A stretch of 64,000 bases of DNA from Prochilodus magdalenae (taxonomy: Eukaryota; Chordata; Actinopteri; Characiformes; Prochilodontidae), in assembly GCA_024036415.1 (NCBI GenBank), contig JAMWET010000488.1, forward strand, positions 310,001 through 374,000. Direction: 5' to 3'. Under the pieces are notes generated by a model. It had not been told where the DNA came from and ran no database searches. It saw only the letters and a list, made by a program, of their open reading frames with translations. Positions 24,282-37,010 of this stretch are shown here, piece by piece (position 1 is the first letter of the stretch; each line of letters starts with the position of its first letter). A program made the position numbers and the translations under genes.

Positions 24282-24898
24282 TTATGAAACGATAATATAT
24301 GGCAATGTATTGGAAAATATAGTGCAATATATTAAATAATATAATGTCATATATGGAAAACAAGTGCATATATTTTGCATATATTTATATAGTGATAAAT
24401 ATATTACAATATATTGTATAATACATAAGGAATTGCCGCTTTTCATGTATTGTATGTATGGTAGTATAATATATATTTACTTATGTAATATATTTCATTT
24501 TATATGTAATAAACATCATATGTATTTCTCTATAGTTTATATATGTGAGAATATTTTCATACATACATGTGGCAATATACAGTATGTATATATTCTCACA
24601 TATATAAAACTATATATATTATTATATATGCAAACACATATGGAGAAATACATATGATGTCTATTACATATAAAATGAAATATATTACAATATATAAGTA
24701 AATATATACTATACTACCATACATTCAATACATGAAAAGCAGCAATTCCTTATGTATTATACAATATATTGTTATATATTTATCACTATATAAATATATG
24801 CAAAATATATGCACTTGTTTCCCATATATGACATTATATTATTTAATATATTGCACTATATTTTCCAATACATTGCCATATATTATCGTTTCATAAGG
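24282..24898. repeat. 617-bp AT-rich near-perfect palindrome (fold-back element)
   Basis: The left arm begins 'cccttatgaaacgataata' at about 24282. The right arm ends with its reverse complement at about 24898. The arms match almost base for base for about 290 bp, with occasional single differences and a one-base indel, around a loop near 24565-24585. It is nearly all A/T, and no open frame is meaningful. This is the structure of a fold-back/MITE-like DNA element. I could not define a target duplication. Confidence 0.88.
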
Positions 24899-25223
24899 GG
24901 TATTTTAAAGAAGTTATTTATTTATTGGTTAGAAGAATGCTGGTTTGATTCTGCAGTGAATTCTGCCCATTGCATGGACTTTGTAAACACTATCAGCAGT
25001 TCACCTCATTTAATTTAACTCAATGATTAAGTACCTGAAGCTGGTAACTGTAAATATCGGACCAGCTTGAGGAGAAACTTTGAAGTGGTGAAAAAGTGAA
25101 CAACCCGACACAACCAGGATCACAATGGATTGTTCATTTGCGCTTGTTACATTTGTTCAACAAGTAAATGATTATTACAAAGATAACTTTACATGGTATT
25201 TCTAAGATTTTTGCACAATACTG

Positions 25224-25290
25224 TACATACACTCACTGAGCACTTTATGAGGAACACATGTACACCTAGTCATTCAGGCAATCATGTGGC
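25224..25290 (+). mobile_element. Short end fragment of a Tc1-like element
   Basis: 'acactcactgagcactttatgaggaacacatgtacacct' and the following 'caatcatgtggcagc' resemble, with changes, the terminus of a widely spread fish Tc1-like transposon recalled from memory. Only the end is present. Confidence 0.4.
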
Positions 25291-25674
25291 AGCGGTGCAG
25301 GTCCAACATCATGCTGATACAGGCAAGCAGCTTCAAGTGATGCTTGCATCTTCCATCACAGTGGGGGTGCTATGTTTCCTGTGCCTTGTTTTATGCTGAC
25401 GGCACACTGGTATCAGAAGTGGATGGCACAGAGGGCTGCAGAGATAAAACAAGCATGGTGAGTGTGTGTGGTGAAAATCCATGATGAGGCTCGTCAGCAG
25501 AGCCTGACAGGAGGATGGTGAAAGAGGTGGCAATGAGAACACCTGGAGAATAATAAAGCTGCATTTACCTTTTTATAAATCGCATTATCTCTTCATCTCT
25601 TACATTTACAATCAAGTCAGTTTGGCATGTATACTAACAGGGTTCATTTAGCAATTCAATTCTGGTGCAAAAAG

Positions 25675-25795
25675 TATTGATTAATTGGACCTGGTTTCCC
25701 TTTCCTACGTCTGTACATTTCCTTTACATAAACTGCTTTTCTGTAAAGCTGTTTTGAGACAGCGTTAGTTGTTTGCTATAGGAATAAATATTGAC
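25675..25795 (+). repeat. Fragment of the 20515/39870 interspersed repeat family
   Basis: 'ctgtaaagctgttttgagacagcgttagttg...ctataggaataaatattga' resembles the 3' end of the repeat at 39870-40022 read in the other direction ('gctgctttgtaacaacagctgttg...ctatataaataaacttga'). Confidence 0.5.
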
Positions 25796-26723
25796 TGACG
25801 TTAAGTGCGGCCGTTGAAACGGTCCGGGTGCCTGTGTTGTGCTGCCGTTTGCCAATGGTGCCAACAGGATGACTCATCCAGGGCCTCATTTTAAATTATC
25901 TTTCGACAGAAACGGAGTTGCTCCAGTTTCTCATTAGATCAAAAGCCATTTGAGCTTGCATTCTGTAAGCTTATCCATACTGTCCATCAAAACTTCTAAT
26001 CATTCATCAGCAGCATGGACATAGATTTTCAGTATGCATTGTGTTCATGCACAATAAAAACTTTACAGAGAGGGCACAATTGGTTTATGACTGTGTTTAC
26101 ATTGATGTTGTCAGCCTGCCTGGATTCAGGAACTTCTGCACTGGGGTTCGCATTAAAAACATGATCATATACGAGAGGGGCATCTGCCCTGAAGAAATGA
26201 AGTCATTCCTACACATTTCAGAGGTGAATGAGGTATATATGAGTCTGGTATTTGCTCCATTACACCACAAGAGGGCAGAAGTGTAGAGATAAAAGGGAGA
26301 GCTGGTCCTGGTAGTCAGCCATTCATATACACAGGATTTATTATTACTACTTCTCTCTAAAATGTATGTTATGTATTAAAGCACTTAGATCTCCATGTAA
26401 AAGTACTATCTTCAAGTGCTCAAACAGTTCACTATCCTACAAAACTAGAATAGAAATTGTAACTACAGTATAGCCCAAGAATAGGCACTCATTATTTATA
26501 TATTCATGTTTGCGTACACATGGAGACCATTAACATGTAACCTACTGTACTTTGGTCTTTAATAGTGCTACTAGCAGTTCTGTGACAATGCAGGCTCAAT
26601 TCATTACAGAATCTGATTGGATTTATTCCCCCTTCCCCAACGCATCCTTGCCAAATACTAAAAATATTGTCACTGAGCTGCTACACACAAAAGAGATGAC
26701 ATATTCACATGACTTTTGTTTAC
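25796..26723. other. Intergenic region between slc16a5 and ndel1
   Basis: The two genes converge here. No credible coding or RNA feature is seen. Confidence 0.5.
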
Positions 26724-26729
26724 TTTATT
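26724..26729 (-). terminator. ndel1: Likely polyadenylation signal of ndel1
   Basis: AATAAA on the minus strand, about 1.4 kb beyond the ndel1 stop codon. It is the best-placed signal I can see. Usage is inferred. Confidence 0.4.
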
Positions 26730-28111
26730 TGCACATACTGGACAACCGTTTTTATAATCATATGATTTTTAAACAATGTACAATTTGTAAAACGTACGCC
26801 TCATCTCAAAACATGCCATAAAGAATCTGAAATAAATTAAACGAGTTGTAAAGCCCGATGTTGGTATGTACAACTTTCCTGGGCAAAACAGAATGCTTAC
26901 AAACCTATATACATGTGACAAAGCAAACAATCCACAGAGTGCTCAATAACTTAATGTACTGTGCGAAATCAAACACTAGGGGGGCAAGAAGATAAAGCTA
27001 ACAAGTGCTCCAAAAGTGTTATGTTTCCAAAGTGCTGGTATAGATGAGCTTGAACTGAGAAGATTAAGAGGGCTTTCTCCCTGTGAGTGAAGCCTACAAA
27101 TGGTGAATGTCAAATCCACCAAAAAAAAAAAAAAAAAAAAAAAAAAAAACATGGGGACAGAGATGAGGTTTACGCAGCCACTAACAATTCTTCAACCGAT
27201 ATAGTGACAACAGTCACATTGCACCAAAAGAACAATTTACATAACCATAGCATATAAATAAAACAGTATTTTTTTCCTTCCCACCATTGTAAGGATGCTG
27301 GCTGGACAAATGTTAAACAGGTACTACTGTAAATAGTGGTGTACTTATTTCCCTTTTATCGTAGTAAATGTCTGAAGCTAATCAGTTGAAAAATGTATTC
27401 TCCATGCCAGTAACCATTTAACCAGAAAGATGAAGCAGCTTCCATTACAGAGTTACTCCTAAGAGCAAACAATATTTTCATGCCATTTTTAAGATCTTAC
27501 TATGACATTATTGGTTAATCACAGAGCGCTCTCTGCATAAAATACGATAATGGTTCTCTGTAGCTTGAATCCAAACCACAATTAATTCAGTCAATCCAGG
27601 CTATGGAAAGAACCTGCATACTGTATGTAGCTCTGATTCCCTCCATGCCTGCTTTCCTCGTGTGTACACACATCAAGTATAATGCTGCTCTAAAATAAGA
27701 TCCCTTTTTTTTTTTTTTAATTCTCCTTGTGCAACAAATTCAAAAGAACCAAAAAGATGCAGTGGCCTGCTTGGGCCCTTTGTCATTTAGCTGGCATTAA
27801 GGTAACCAAAAAAGGGCAAAACGTGAGAAATGCTGAGACCTTTTCAGAACTGGGCTCAATCAATTTATAGTCATATGTGCTACCCTGTCTGACATGCATC
27901 TGTCAGAAATGCACACATGAGGCACAACGTAACTGCTGCCCAGTCTCTTGGCCTGTCGCTCGCTCGTGCTCTCTCTTTTTTTCCTCTCACACAGACAGAC
28001 AGACACACACAGACACACACACGCATACAGAGCGGCAGGGTTTCCAAAATGTTCTTTCTGTTTGGTTCTGATGGTGTCTGGCAACTTGTGTGGAAGCAAC
28101 AGATGGATCTC
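26730..28111 (-). other. ndel1: ndel1 3' UTR
   Basis: Sequence between the stop codon and the candidate polyadenylation signal. It contains a run of 29 A bases at 27121-27149 (poly-T in the transcript) and a CA-rich tract near 27991-28024. No gene lies within it. Confidence 0.4.
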
Positions 28112-31100
28112 TCACACGCTGAGGGGCAGCATGCCGGGAGGCGACACGGCTCGTGGGGGAGCCATGGCGGTAAGGGCACCAGGGTCCAGTCCATTTACAG
28201 TCCTGAACAGAAAAAATCAATACATAATGGCATTGCTGATTAGAGAGAAATTTCAGAGGATTTTCAGTGGAGATATTAGCCCTACTCTACAACTGAAGGA
28301 GAAACAAAATACTTAGTATATCATTAGTGTTTAAAATTAAAATACAATATTCCTGAGATACTGAAATAAAGAACAATTACATAGCTAGATCCATGAAGAA
28401 AGAGGACCGTATTACTCACGCTTTGTCAAAGTAAGTGGTGTGAAGAGAATGAGAGAACTTAGTAGCGTTGCTGTTTATCAGGTTGCCGTTTCCTGTACTG
28501 TAGTTTTTTCTTGCTGCCTGATCTTTGGCAAAGTTCCTACAGGCTGCCAGCTTGGACTCCAGAGCCTGTGAAAGTGCAGAAATGCACATATGCGATTACC
28601 CCTGCCCACTGCGAAGACACCTGGCTCCCTCATGCCACTCTTTATAAGCAAAAAGCACAAAATGGAATGTAAACAATGTGCATGCTGCAGCATGAAAAAA
28701 CATGAACTCAGGAATTACCCCAACTTTCCGTAGCAGGTCACCAACAATATTGAGGGCAGAGATCCTGGCAGAGGGGGTGAGCGGAGAGTTTCCACAACCG
28801 TTGGTCAACACTAAGACAGAAAAAAAAAAGTATAATTGTAAAATATTACATAAATAATAATAATAATAATAATAATAATAGTAATCAAATTCAATAAACA
28901 AATTCAAGAGGCTAGAAAATGGTTCAGCATACCTTTCTGATTCATGAATGGATGGTCTATGGTTTTTCCCACTGGTGTAGCTGGAAGTGACAAGGAGGCC
29001 TGTACAGCAGTGTCCATTTTATCTGTGTCCAGTGTTGGTGAACTGGGTGCTGACATTCTAGTAACATCTGTGGCCCTTTCTCGCACTGCCAGCTCCTGTC
29101 TTAAGTCTGTAGAACACAAAAAGTTGACCATAATAAACACCCTTACAGACTCATTGACAATTAATAATATTGAACAATGTAGTGGTTAAAAACAAACAAA
29201 CAAACAAAAAATAAATAAATAAATAAATAAAAAAAGTTGAGTAAGGGTACCTCTGGCCTCATCCTTCAGTCTTTGCACAGACACCAATAAAGACTCTTTC
29301 TCATCTAGCTCACTCTCTAAAAAGGCATTCCTCTCTATGGCCTGGTTTAGTCGCTGCTCAAAGTCCTCCAGTGATGTAATAGTGGCTCTGTAAAAGTCAA
29401 ACCAGACACACAACATGTAAATTTTCATTACTGGGAGTTATCTTCTGAGATAAGCATTGCATCTTATTTGCTTAGGCAGGATCTTAAAAGTAGACACAGA
29501 ATTCAAAGAGAAGTTGTGTGCACCTCTTGGCTCTCTCCAGGTCATCATTGGCTTGTTCCAGCTCCCTGACATATTTGTGCAGTTGCTCCTTGATGCACCG
29601 TGTCTGACCCAAGTCATCCTCCAGCATGGAGATTTGCTTGTAGCTCTGTGCATACTGCTGTTCCAGTTTTTCCTGCACAACACAGCCAAGAGCATAGGGC
29701 ATGGTAAGGCAAGCTTAACAAGGATCTGGAATCCATTCACTTATTCTCAGCAAGTTAACCTACTTCCTTCCCTTTGTTAATTTTTTTTTCCACTCTTGGT
29801 TGGACTTGTAATGTCCCATGTTTCTGATGCCATGGCAAAATCAGCAGCCAAGTTATTAAGTCTGTAAACTCAACTTCCTAATGAGACAGACCATTGAAGG
29901 TTCACATAACACGAGGCCCATTTCTAAGCTATATAAGGTCTTTTACTATCAGCAATAAGCTGCCTTCGTGTGAAAGTTGTTTTTTTGCCAGGTCATAAGT
30001 TTTCTATTTCCTCCTACTTGATCCTAACATCCAATTACAGTGCTCTAAAGGATTACCTCTAGGGCTTTTTACAGCATGTACTGGGATTAAAGCCAGAATA
30101 TACAGTTGGCATAGTCTTTGTGCTCAGTTCAGGACCTATTTTACCTATCTCCCTCACAGATGCAACATTTACTCAAAGGTAAGACACGACCATACCTTCA
30201 GGCTGTCCACCTCGCTCTTCAGCCTCTGGTTCTCAGCCTGGAGGTCTCTGATGCGGTGCTCTGCCTGGCCCAGCTGGGCCTCCAGCTCTGCCTCCAGCTC
30301 ACGACTGCCTTCTTGGAACTCCTGCAGCTCCTCCTGAGCGTCATGGTAACTGACAAACACACCCAAAGCACACAAGCTCAATACCCAGGAGGCAATGCAG
30401 CGGCCCAGGGCATCTGGGACTTAATGTATTCAGTACTTCGACTACTCCATGCAAACTCGAAGGAAGACAGACACAAAGGCGGGGCACATGGGAATTTTTG
30501 AGTCTGACAGCTGTTCCTACTGTGAATAATGAATTACAAACTACTCTCAGTAAGAGTCAAACCCATTTTAGAGGAAGGAGGGAGTGCTGATTAGTCATGG
30601 CTAAGAAACCAGTCCCACACAAACCCAAACAAGGCAACATCGCATTTAGCAATCACTGCTATTTGCTCAGAAAGGGTACACACCCCTTATGTCAGGTTAA
30701 CATGTGGGTCAAAAGAAGTGCAGTTACATAAAATTACTGAGTCAGCCAAATGTGCTGACACTGCGTCCAGTTGGTTCACAGACCTGCTGTTCTCTGTGAC
30801 CCCTGAAGAGGTCGGAATGAGTGGTCATAGAGTGTGGACAACTGAGGGGAAACCTAGTGGGTGGCAGGAAATTACCTTAGCAATCTGACTATGGCTTATA
30901 GTAAAAGGTCACTCAAAAGGTTGGTTTTAGTGCCAAGCAACCAAGTCTGCCTCGTCTTTTCCCTTTGTACATTCCTATCATAGCAGCCCCACATTATAAA
31001 CCACCTCAGCACAAATTGAAACAGCGTTTAAGTCAACAGGAAATGGCACAAAACCAAAGCCTCACGTCACTTTCCTGTTTTAACTTTGGTTCCTCATCAG

Positions 31101-32792
31101 CTTCGGCCACAGTAACATACAGTATAAGATTTAGAGTGAAACGCACAAATGTTAAATATTGCCTTAATACTCCCCACAAGGATTTAGTGCTGGGGAAAGG
31201 CCAGAAAAATCATTTTACATTAAAAACAGAAGTCAACTGCAACAATTTCTGACTTTAGTAACACTGCCATTTGCAGTAAAACGCAAGTCTGTGATCACAG
31301 TGTTATTTTTTCCTTCCACTGATTGATGTTTTACTCCGGCCTCTACAGGACATTCCTGGGGTTGTAACACTTCCTCTGCTCCATGAAAGCTCAGGCGAGA
31401 TAGTGGGAGTTTTTGTACTGTTGAGAAGTGTGTTTAAGGCCATGTCCAAAATGAACAGAAGCCAGCAGCAGGTGATCTTACAGACACCCTGTCTGACCCA
31501 ATACTACAGCCAACAGCAACTGGGCACCAGACACTCTTTTCTAGGTCAGAGTTTCTTACAGTCACAGCTAAAGCAAATGTAACTGTATGATGAAAGAGAT
31601 CAGAGCTCCTTTTATATTTAGCAAGTATGATTCGCCTATTAAACTGTAAGACAAAGTTTAAAACAATAAAATGGCAGTTGAACAGCTTAAAAAGTAGACT
31701 GTAAGCATAAACTTAGTCCCTCTTAATATAAAAAGGCCACAAAACAGGAGAGAATGTACAGCTAAAGTCTATTTTCATCACGGCTGACAACTACGCAACA
31801 TAGGTCTGAGCCTTATCATCTTAGGTACAATCATGATTTAAAGTAAGACATGAAGCTGTATCTTAAATTCAGTTAAGCTATTAATAAACATCCACTCGGT
31901 GTTAAGAATGTTCTCACCAGGATAGGAGCATACAGGACAGGACCCAAACACAATGGGAGGTCACACGGCACTTATATAATGACATAACTCTATTTGTGTA
32001 CAACACAGAGAAATGTCATACATACTTAATTTTACGTAACTGCAAGCTGAATAAGACTTTTTATGTGCGCCACACTATGCAAATGTGGGTACACACACCT
32101 GAATTACTGAATTACACTGTATAGAACATCCTCATGCAACAATGCATCAATGATTCCCTGCTAGAGTCAGCATCGGTCAAAGGCACAGCCTGTGCTGTCT
32201 CTTTTTAGCATTACAAAAGGAGCCATGGTACTATTTCCAGCTATTCTGCTTTAGGGTACCTGTACAGGAACAACAACAGGGCACATGCACTGCCAGTAAA
32301 TTGTTACAGATCAACTCTTTTTGGATTTATGAGTCTGCTTTAAAAATCACATTATATAGTATAAACATATTAAATACTATAAATATAAACTGCACAATTA
32401 ATCTTTTAATCGTCCTTTTTCCATACTGGATTCTTCATCCTTCAGTGAAAAGGACACTTAATCAGTTTTTATTGTAAAATTCTAAAACTAAAAGCTATTT
32501 TAACTGAAACTGTAAAATAATAACTTTCTATAATGCTAAAAACAGCCAACCTTTGTCAACAGCATGTGCTGACGACACACTAAAAATTGCATGAGGTCCA
32601 CTAAACTCTATTAAACAGTAACAAAACTGAAAGACAGAAAGCAAGTTTAAGGCACTATCAATTCAGTCATGAAGATGAATAATTCATAAAATCATTAAAC
32701 ACTCACCTTTTCTTGTACTTCAGGGACAGATTTTTCCAGTATTCGATTTCCTCATCTTTCGAGCTAAATTTTGGCATCATCTCCGTGTCCAT
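28112..32792 (-). CDS. ndel1: NudE neurodevelopment protein 1-like 1, eight coding exons
   Basis: NDEL1 binds LIS1 and cytoplasmic dynein and regulates microtubule-based transport, centrosome positioning and neuronal migration. Coding exons are 32707-32792, 30196-30349, 29524-29672, 29251-29387, 28933-29106, 28719-28810, 28420-28565 and 28112-28202. Phases join to 1029 nt, giving 342 aa, close to the 345 aa of human NDEL1. The protein starts [20 protein letters not shown] long dimerising coiled coil covers about residues 18-190 ([51 protein letters not shown]). Next come the Ser/Pro-rich APSSPTLD kinase-site region, [30 protein letters not shown], and the C-terminal PPGMLPLSV that separates NDEL1 from most NDE1 forms. 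The start is the first ATG after the acceptor at 32802. A non-coding exon lies near 36227. Fish often carry two ndel1 copies, and I cannot say which this is. Confidence 0.96.
28852..28880. repeat. (AAT)n microsatellite in an ndel1 intron
   Basis: About nine AAT/TAA units in tandem, next to the exon ending at 28933. An (AAAC)/(AAAT) tract of similar kind is at about 29190-29233. Confidence 0.9.
30353..32700. other. ndel1 intron between first two coding exons
   Basis: AT-rich intronic DNA. I see no further exon, transposon terminus or RNA gene. Confidence 0.6.
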
Positions 32793-32804
32793 GGTAGAAA
32801 TCTG

Positions 32805-35800
32805 TAGGGGAAACAATTGCTGTTAGGACTCGGTACCCAACAGGACAAAAGCAGGCAGCACAGAGCAAACGTCCTTATCTGGTCTATGTGGGAAGTCCTG
32901 TAACTCACAATAATTCAAAACATATTTCCAGAGGCAAACTCCCCCTTACTCTGTGTACATGCATACTTCTACACTTGTATTGTAACTGTATTGTATCAGT
33001 CAACTACAGAACAAAATCACATGCAGCATAAAATTAAAGTTGGTCATGTTTTATTACCAAGTGTAGAGTGAAGGAAGCATGTCTTTGGCTTTTTAAACTA
33101 GGACGACATTGAGAACAGTAACTAGTAAGTATAAGAACCATTTTCAGAAAACAAACTCCAAAATCAACAACAACAGTGAGATCATAAAATCACAAAAGGA
33201 CTTAATTTTGGAATTAATACAAAATACTAGTATAGTTCAGCCTTAGCTTGAAGTTGCCAACTTTCCAGAGCAAAACAATGGAAAAGTCTTTTTCCACAGT
33301 GCTTTACCTTGGATTACTTTGGATCATAAAATACTGAATTGGCTGGGAAACTCATTAACATTCGTAATCATGTTTTGATGAGAGATTTGGAACATGCACA
33401 AAGACACTCTGGGCTGGGGCCTCTTTTCCCACAATTAGCCAAATTCAGAGTAATGGTCAATTTGTACATCACTCTATGCTTGCTAAAACTGAAACTTGTA
33501 AGCTTGGGTCTGTACATGGGAATAGAAAAAGTCTCATTTAACCTGTGAATCATCAGCCATTATTGCTAAGCACTGTTTTGTCTATCAAGATTGAAATATA
33601 ACTAAAGACATTTATAAGTAAGGCCACCAAGCCATGTTTATTCCCTCAATGCAAAACAACTTAAAACAATCAAAGGTATGAAACCCCTGGGCATTTCTAC
33701 TCACACTACAATGGCTAGCACTAGTGGCACACCACACTGTTTTACGAAACTGTCTAAACAGACCTTTGATTTGTGGGAACTGCTCCTAATATAAAATGCA
33801 TTAGCATCAAGGAGCTTTACTGTCTCAGTGCCATTAAATAACCGAAGGCAAGTCAGGCAAGTGGGTCTAGATGTATTATTACAGGTCTGGCAGGCATATG
33901 GGCTTATAAAGTCTTTGTAGCCTTAGAAGTAGTATTTTGCACATATGTGCTTTACAAGTACGGTTCAGTGTTGTGGTGCTTCCAGACATAAGAGTCTGCT
34001 TCCTTAAGCAAAATGATTCTAATCATATTTCTCCAGGCCTTCATGTGGCACACAGTCAAAACAGAAAGCAGTCTTAAAATGAGGACAAGCTGGATAGCCA
34101 TACATTATTAGATAAACCCAAGTTTCTAGCCTAATTTAAATTAATTGCTTTAGTCTGTCAAGAGAACACACTGTTAAGGTGTTACCATGAAGGTAGTGCT
34201 GCTTAACACACACCACAGCACTGCCTTCGTTTCCAAAACATACCAGACAGGCAGTTAATCCAGAAATAGAAACCACTAAAAGAGACGTACAGTGTTCTTG
34301 TTCTCTTCTGTAATAATACATACATATTACCATTAACTTATTAATCATAGAACATTCCCATTTCACCCTCTCCCACAGTGTGTTGGCATGTTATGAAGTT
34401 TGTATTAAGGACAGCAAAATAAGCAAACAAATAAATAACAAAAATACTCCAATAAAATGTCTTGAATTTACACACCATCCAAATTCCAAACGGTGGGTGC
34501 TTTGGAATTCTAGCCAAACCTGTGCCAATTCCTTTCACATGCCTCTTATGGCATTCAAAACAGTGACATGTAAACAGAATGGGAAGCAGCAATATGAGAA
34601 TTGTGAGCCAGTGCCAATATCTAATACTTATGTAGATATCCTCCAATGCTGATACCAACGGTAGTAGATAAATACTTATAAAATGTAGACACTGGGTCTA
34701 AAGCCCCTGGATTACTTCTATAAGATATAAACATAAACATAGTTATAAATGCTGCTAAATAAATAAAATGAAAATATTTTAGTACAGCAGCTAATCATCA
34801 CCTAAACATTCGGTGCCTTCAGACTGTGTTACACATGTCCTTAAGTACTGCAACTATACTTCTGATTTAGAGATATGATCCCAGTAGTGTACATTTAAGA
34901 CTAGACACTGGCAACACACTGGATATTCTTTACACAAGGATAATCCAAGTCTGGTGTGCATGGTTAAAGAGTAATGTTCTAATTTACATGTCAATCTCAC
35001 CATCTGAACATTTTTGTGAACATATGACACCACCATATAACAGGACTTCTGCTTTTGAGAATTTGCAAAGATGCAGGTTCTGTATAAATGACCAAAATTA
35101 CAGAGAATCAGCTTCAGTAAGGGTTTACTTAAGACAAGACTGTTTTAATTAGGAAGGTTAAAACTGCAATTTAAATACTGCACTTATAAAAGGTGAGTTT
35201 GGTATAAATTTACTTCATCATTCAGGCCTTATTGTAACAGTGCCAACCAACATTCCTGACCTCAGGCTACAAAACGATTACTAGAAGGAAAAATCCACAC
35301 TGTCCAAATACAGGAAAGGAAAGCGAGAGGTGTTTGTCACTTTCTTCTAGTTTGGCTTATCCGCTTCTCAGTCAGTGACTGTACTGAAGGGGGGCTTTCT
35401 GAGGAAAGGCCAGATTCCTTGCCCATTACATTATTTCCTGGAACACCTCAGTCCTCAACAACACAGCAGACACTGGCTGCATCCTGCAGGGTGAGCGGTC
35501 TGCGAAGAGCAGATCTCTGACGGTGCTCAAAAATAGCTTTTTAAAAATAGCTTTAAAATAAACACAACCCACAAACACTGACCTACGCCAGGGTTTAGAC
35601 GTAAACCCTGATTTAACCTGGGTCGTGGCGGTTTACTGTAGCTAAGAAGTTACAGAGCTCGAAGAAGTAACGTTAACAAGATAGATAGGGACCACCCTAA
35701 GGAAATCTTCCAGGGATGGACACTTGAATGCGTGTGTTTTTATCAACACTATACAGTTTAATTAGAGTCGACGTTTTAGTATGTGGCTACCAAGAGACCT

Positions 35801-36220
35801 ATATACACACACACATCCTAAACCAAGACTTACACAGCCTTCCTATTCAGCCTGAAGATGATCCCCACCTAGCAAACGCTGGCTAGCTAACTGTCTTAAC
35901 GGGCAAACGTTAAGTTAACAGTAACGCTTAACGAAATTACGTGAGCCAACAGCTGGCACCGTGGTTTCAAATAAACGTTCACCGTTATTAATACAATTGT
36001 CGCGTTCAAATACAGATTTATACATGGTATTTTGACCGGCTGACAGCTACTAGCGAGAGAAACCGTCACCTCAGGCCGTGTCTGCCGGTGATACTGATCC
36101 GTTGATGAGCTCGCGCAGCTAGCGTACAAGCTAAACATAAGTGTTCTATTTCCAGACCAAACACAGGATATAAAAGCTTTACATCACAACTGACCGCATA
36201 TATCATTAATATACCTTATC
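32805..36220. other. ndel1 first intron
   Basis: About 3.4 kb between the non-coding first exon and the ATG exon. CpG content rises toward the promoter end (35580-36220). No coding feature was recognised. Confidence 0.6.
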
Positions 36221-36226
36221 ATTTAC

Positions 36227-36310
36227 CTGAACATGCCCAGTCCGCGAGGTCAGCTCACCAGCTCCAAATCCCGAGCTCTCCGCCCGGCCACCACGTCTGA
36301 TTCTGACGAA
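36227..36310 (-). promoter_or_regulatory. ndel1: Probable ndel1 non-coding first exon
   Basis: On the minus strand 'GGGCATGTTCAG' is followed by a donor GTAAAT (36226 down to 36221). The exon is GC-rich with several CpGs. The upper end is unknown. The short ATG here has no matching coding frame into the next exon, so it is treated as 5' UTR. Confidence 0.5.
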
Positions 36311-36897
36311 CAGCGATGTCTGACTCGAGAATGAATCGTTATTTGAACCGATTCTGTAAGGGGTGGAAACCGATTCAACTGATCCAACTGAATCGAACTT
36401 TTCTGTATCGTTCATGCAAATATTTATACACATTATTGGCGGAGCACGTGTAATAAAACTGTGATGTAATGTCTTACATGAATAACAAATGAGAAACAAC
36501 TCAATAACAGTTTGCTTCTCTGTGTAGGTTGTAGCTGCTTTTCCTCTATTTATTTTTTTTGTGTGTGTACTTGCTGACACTGCCTTTTTAGGGAAAGGAA
36601 TCCGACACCATCAGTGAGTAGAAATCGTGGACATTAGACTCGCACGTTAAATCCAAACGCCATAGTTTGATATGACGGAATAATAAAACATATTCCGAAA
36701 ATGAACAGCTGAACGGGGATTTCGGTTCATTGAAGTGGACTATTCAGAGGAATCGGTTCGCTACACTGAAACAAACTTCACATGACTACAGTCGAAACGC
36801 CAACGCGGCTCGCGAGGTTTTTTTCTCATTTTAAAGGAGGAGGCACGATTTCCGGTAAGATGACGAACACGCGCAGTTACATCACTGCTGACGAAGC

Positions 36898-36912
36898 GAC
36901 GTCATTGACGTC
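36898..36912. promoter_or_regulatory. Two abutting CRE-like sites upstream of ndel1
   Basis: GACGTCA (36898-36904) and TGACGTC (36906-36912) are separated by one base. Each is a 7/8 match to the cAMP-response-element palindrome TGACGTCA. They lie in a CpG-rich stretch about 0.6 kb upstream of the presumed ndel1 first exon. Function is inferred. Confidence 0.4.
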
Positions 36913-36945
36913 TCATGACAAAACACAGTTCCCCTTTTTTTTTTT

Positions 36946-36946
<1 letters not shown>

Positions 36947-37010
<64 letters not shown>
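36947..37010. repeat. (GATA)16 microsatellite
   Basis: Sixteen uninterrupted tetranucleotide units directly follow a poly-T run, just upstream of the ndel1 promoter region. Confidence 0.97.

Noticed and set aside
24364..24657. 97-codon Tyr/Ile-rich frame
   Set aside because: It lies inside the AT-rich palindrome, and its composition explains the open frame.
27860..28316. Several overlapping frames at the ndel1 3' end, both strands
   Set aside because: They cover the last ndel1 exon, its UTR and a CA-rich tract. None has an independent protein match.
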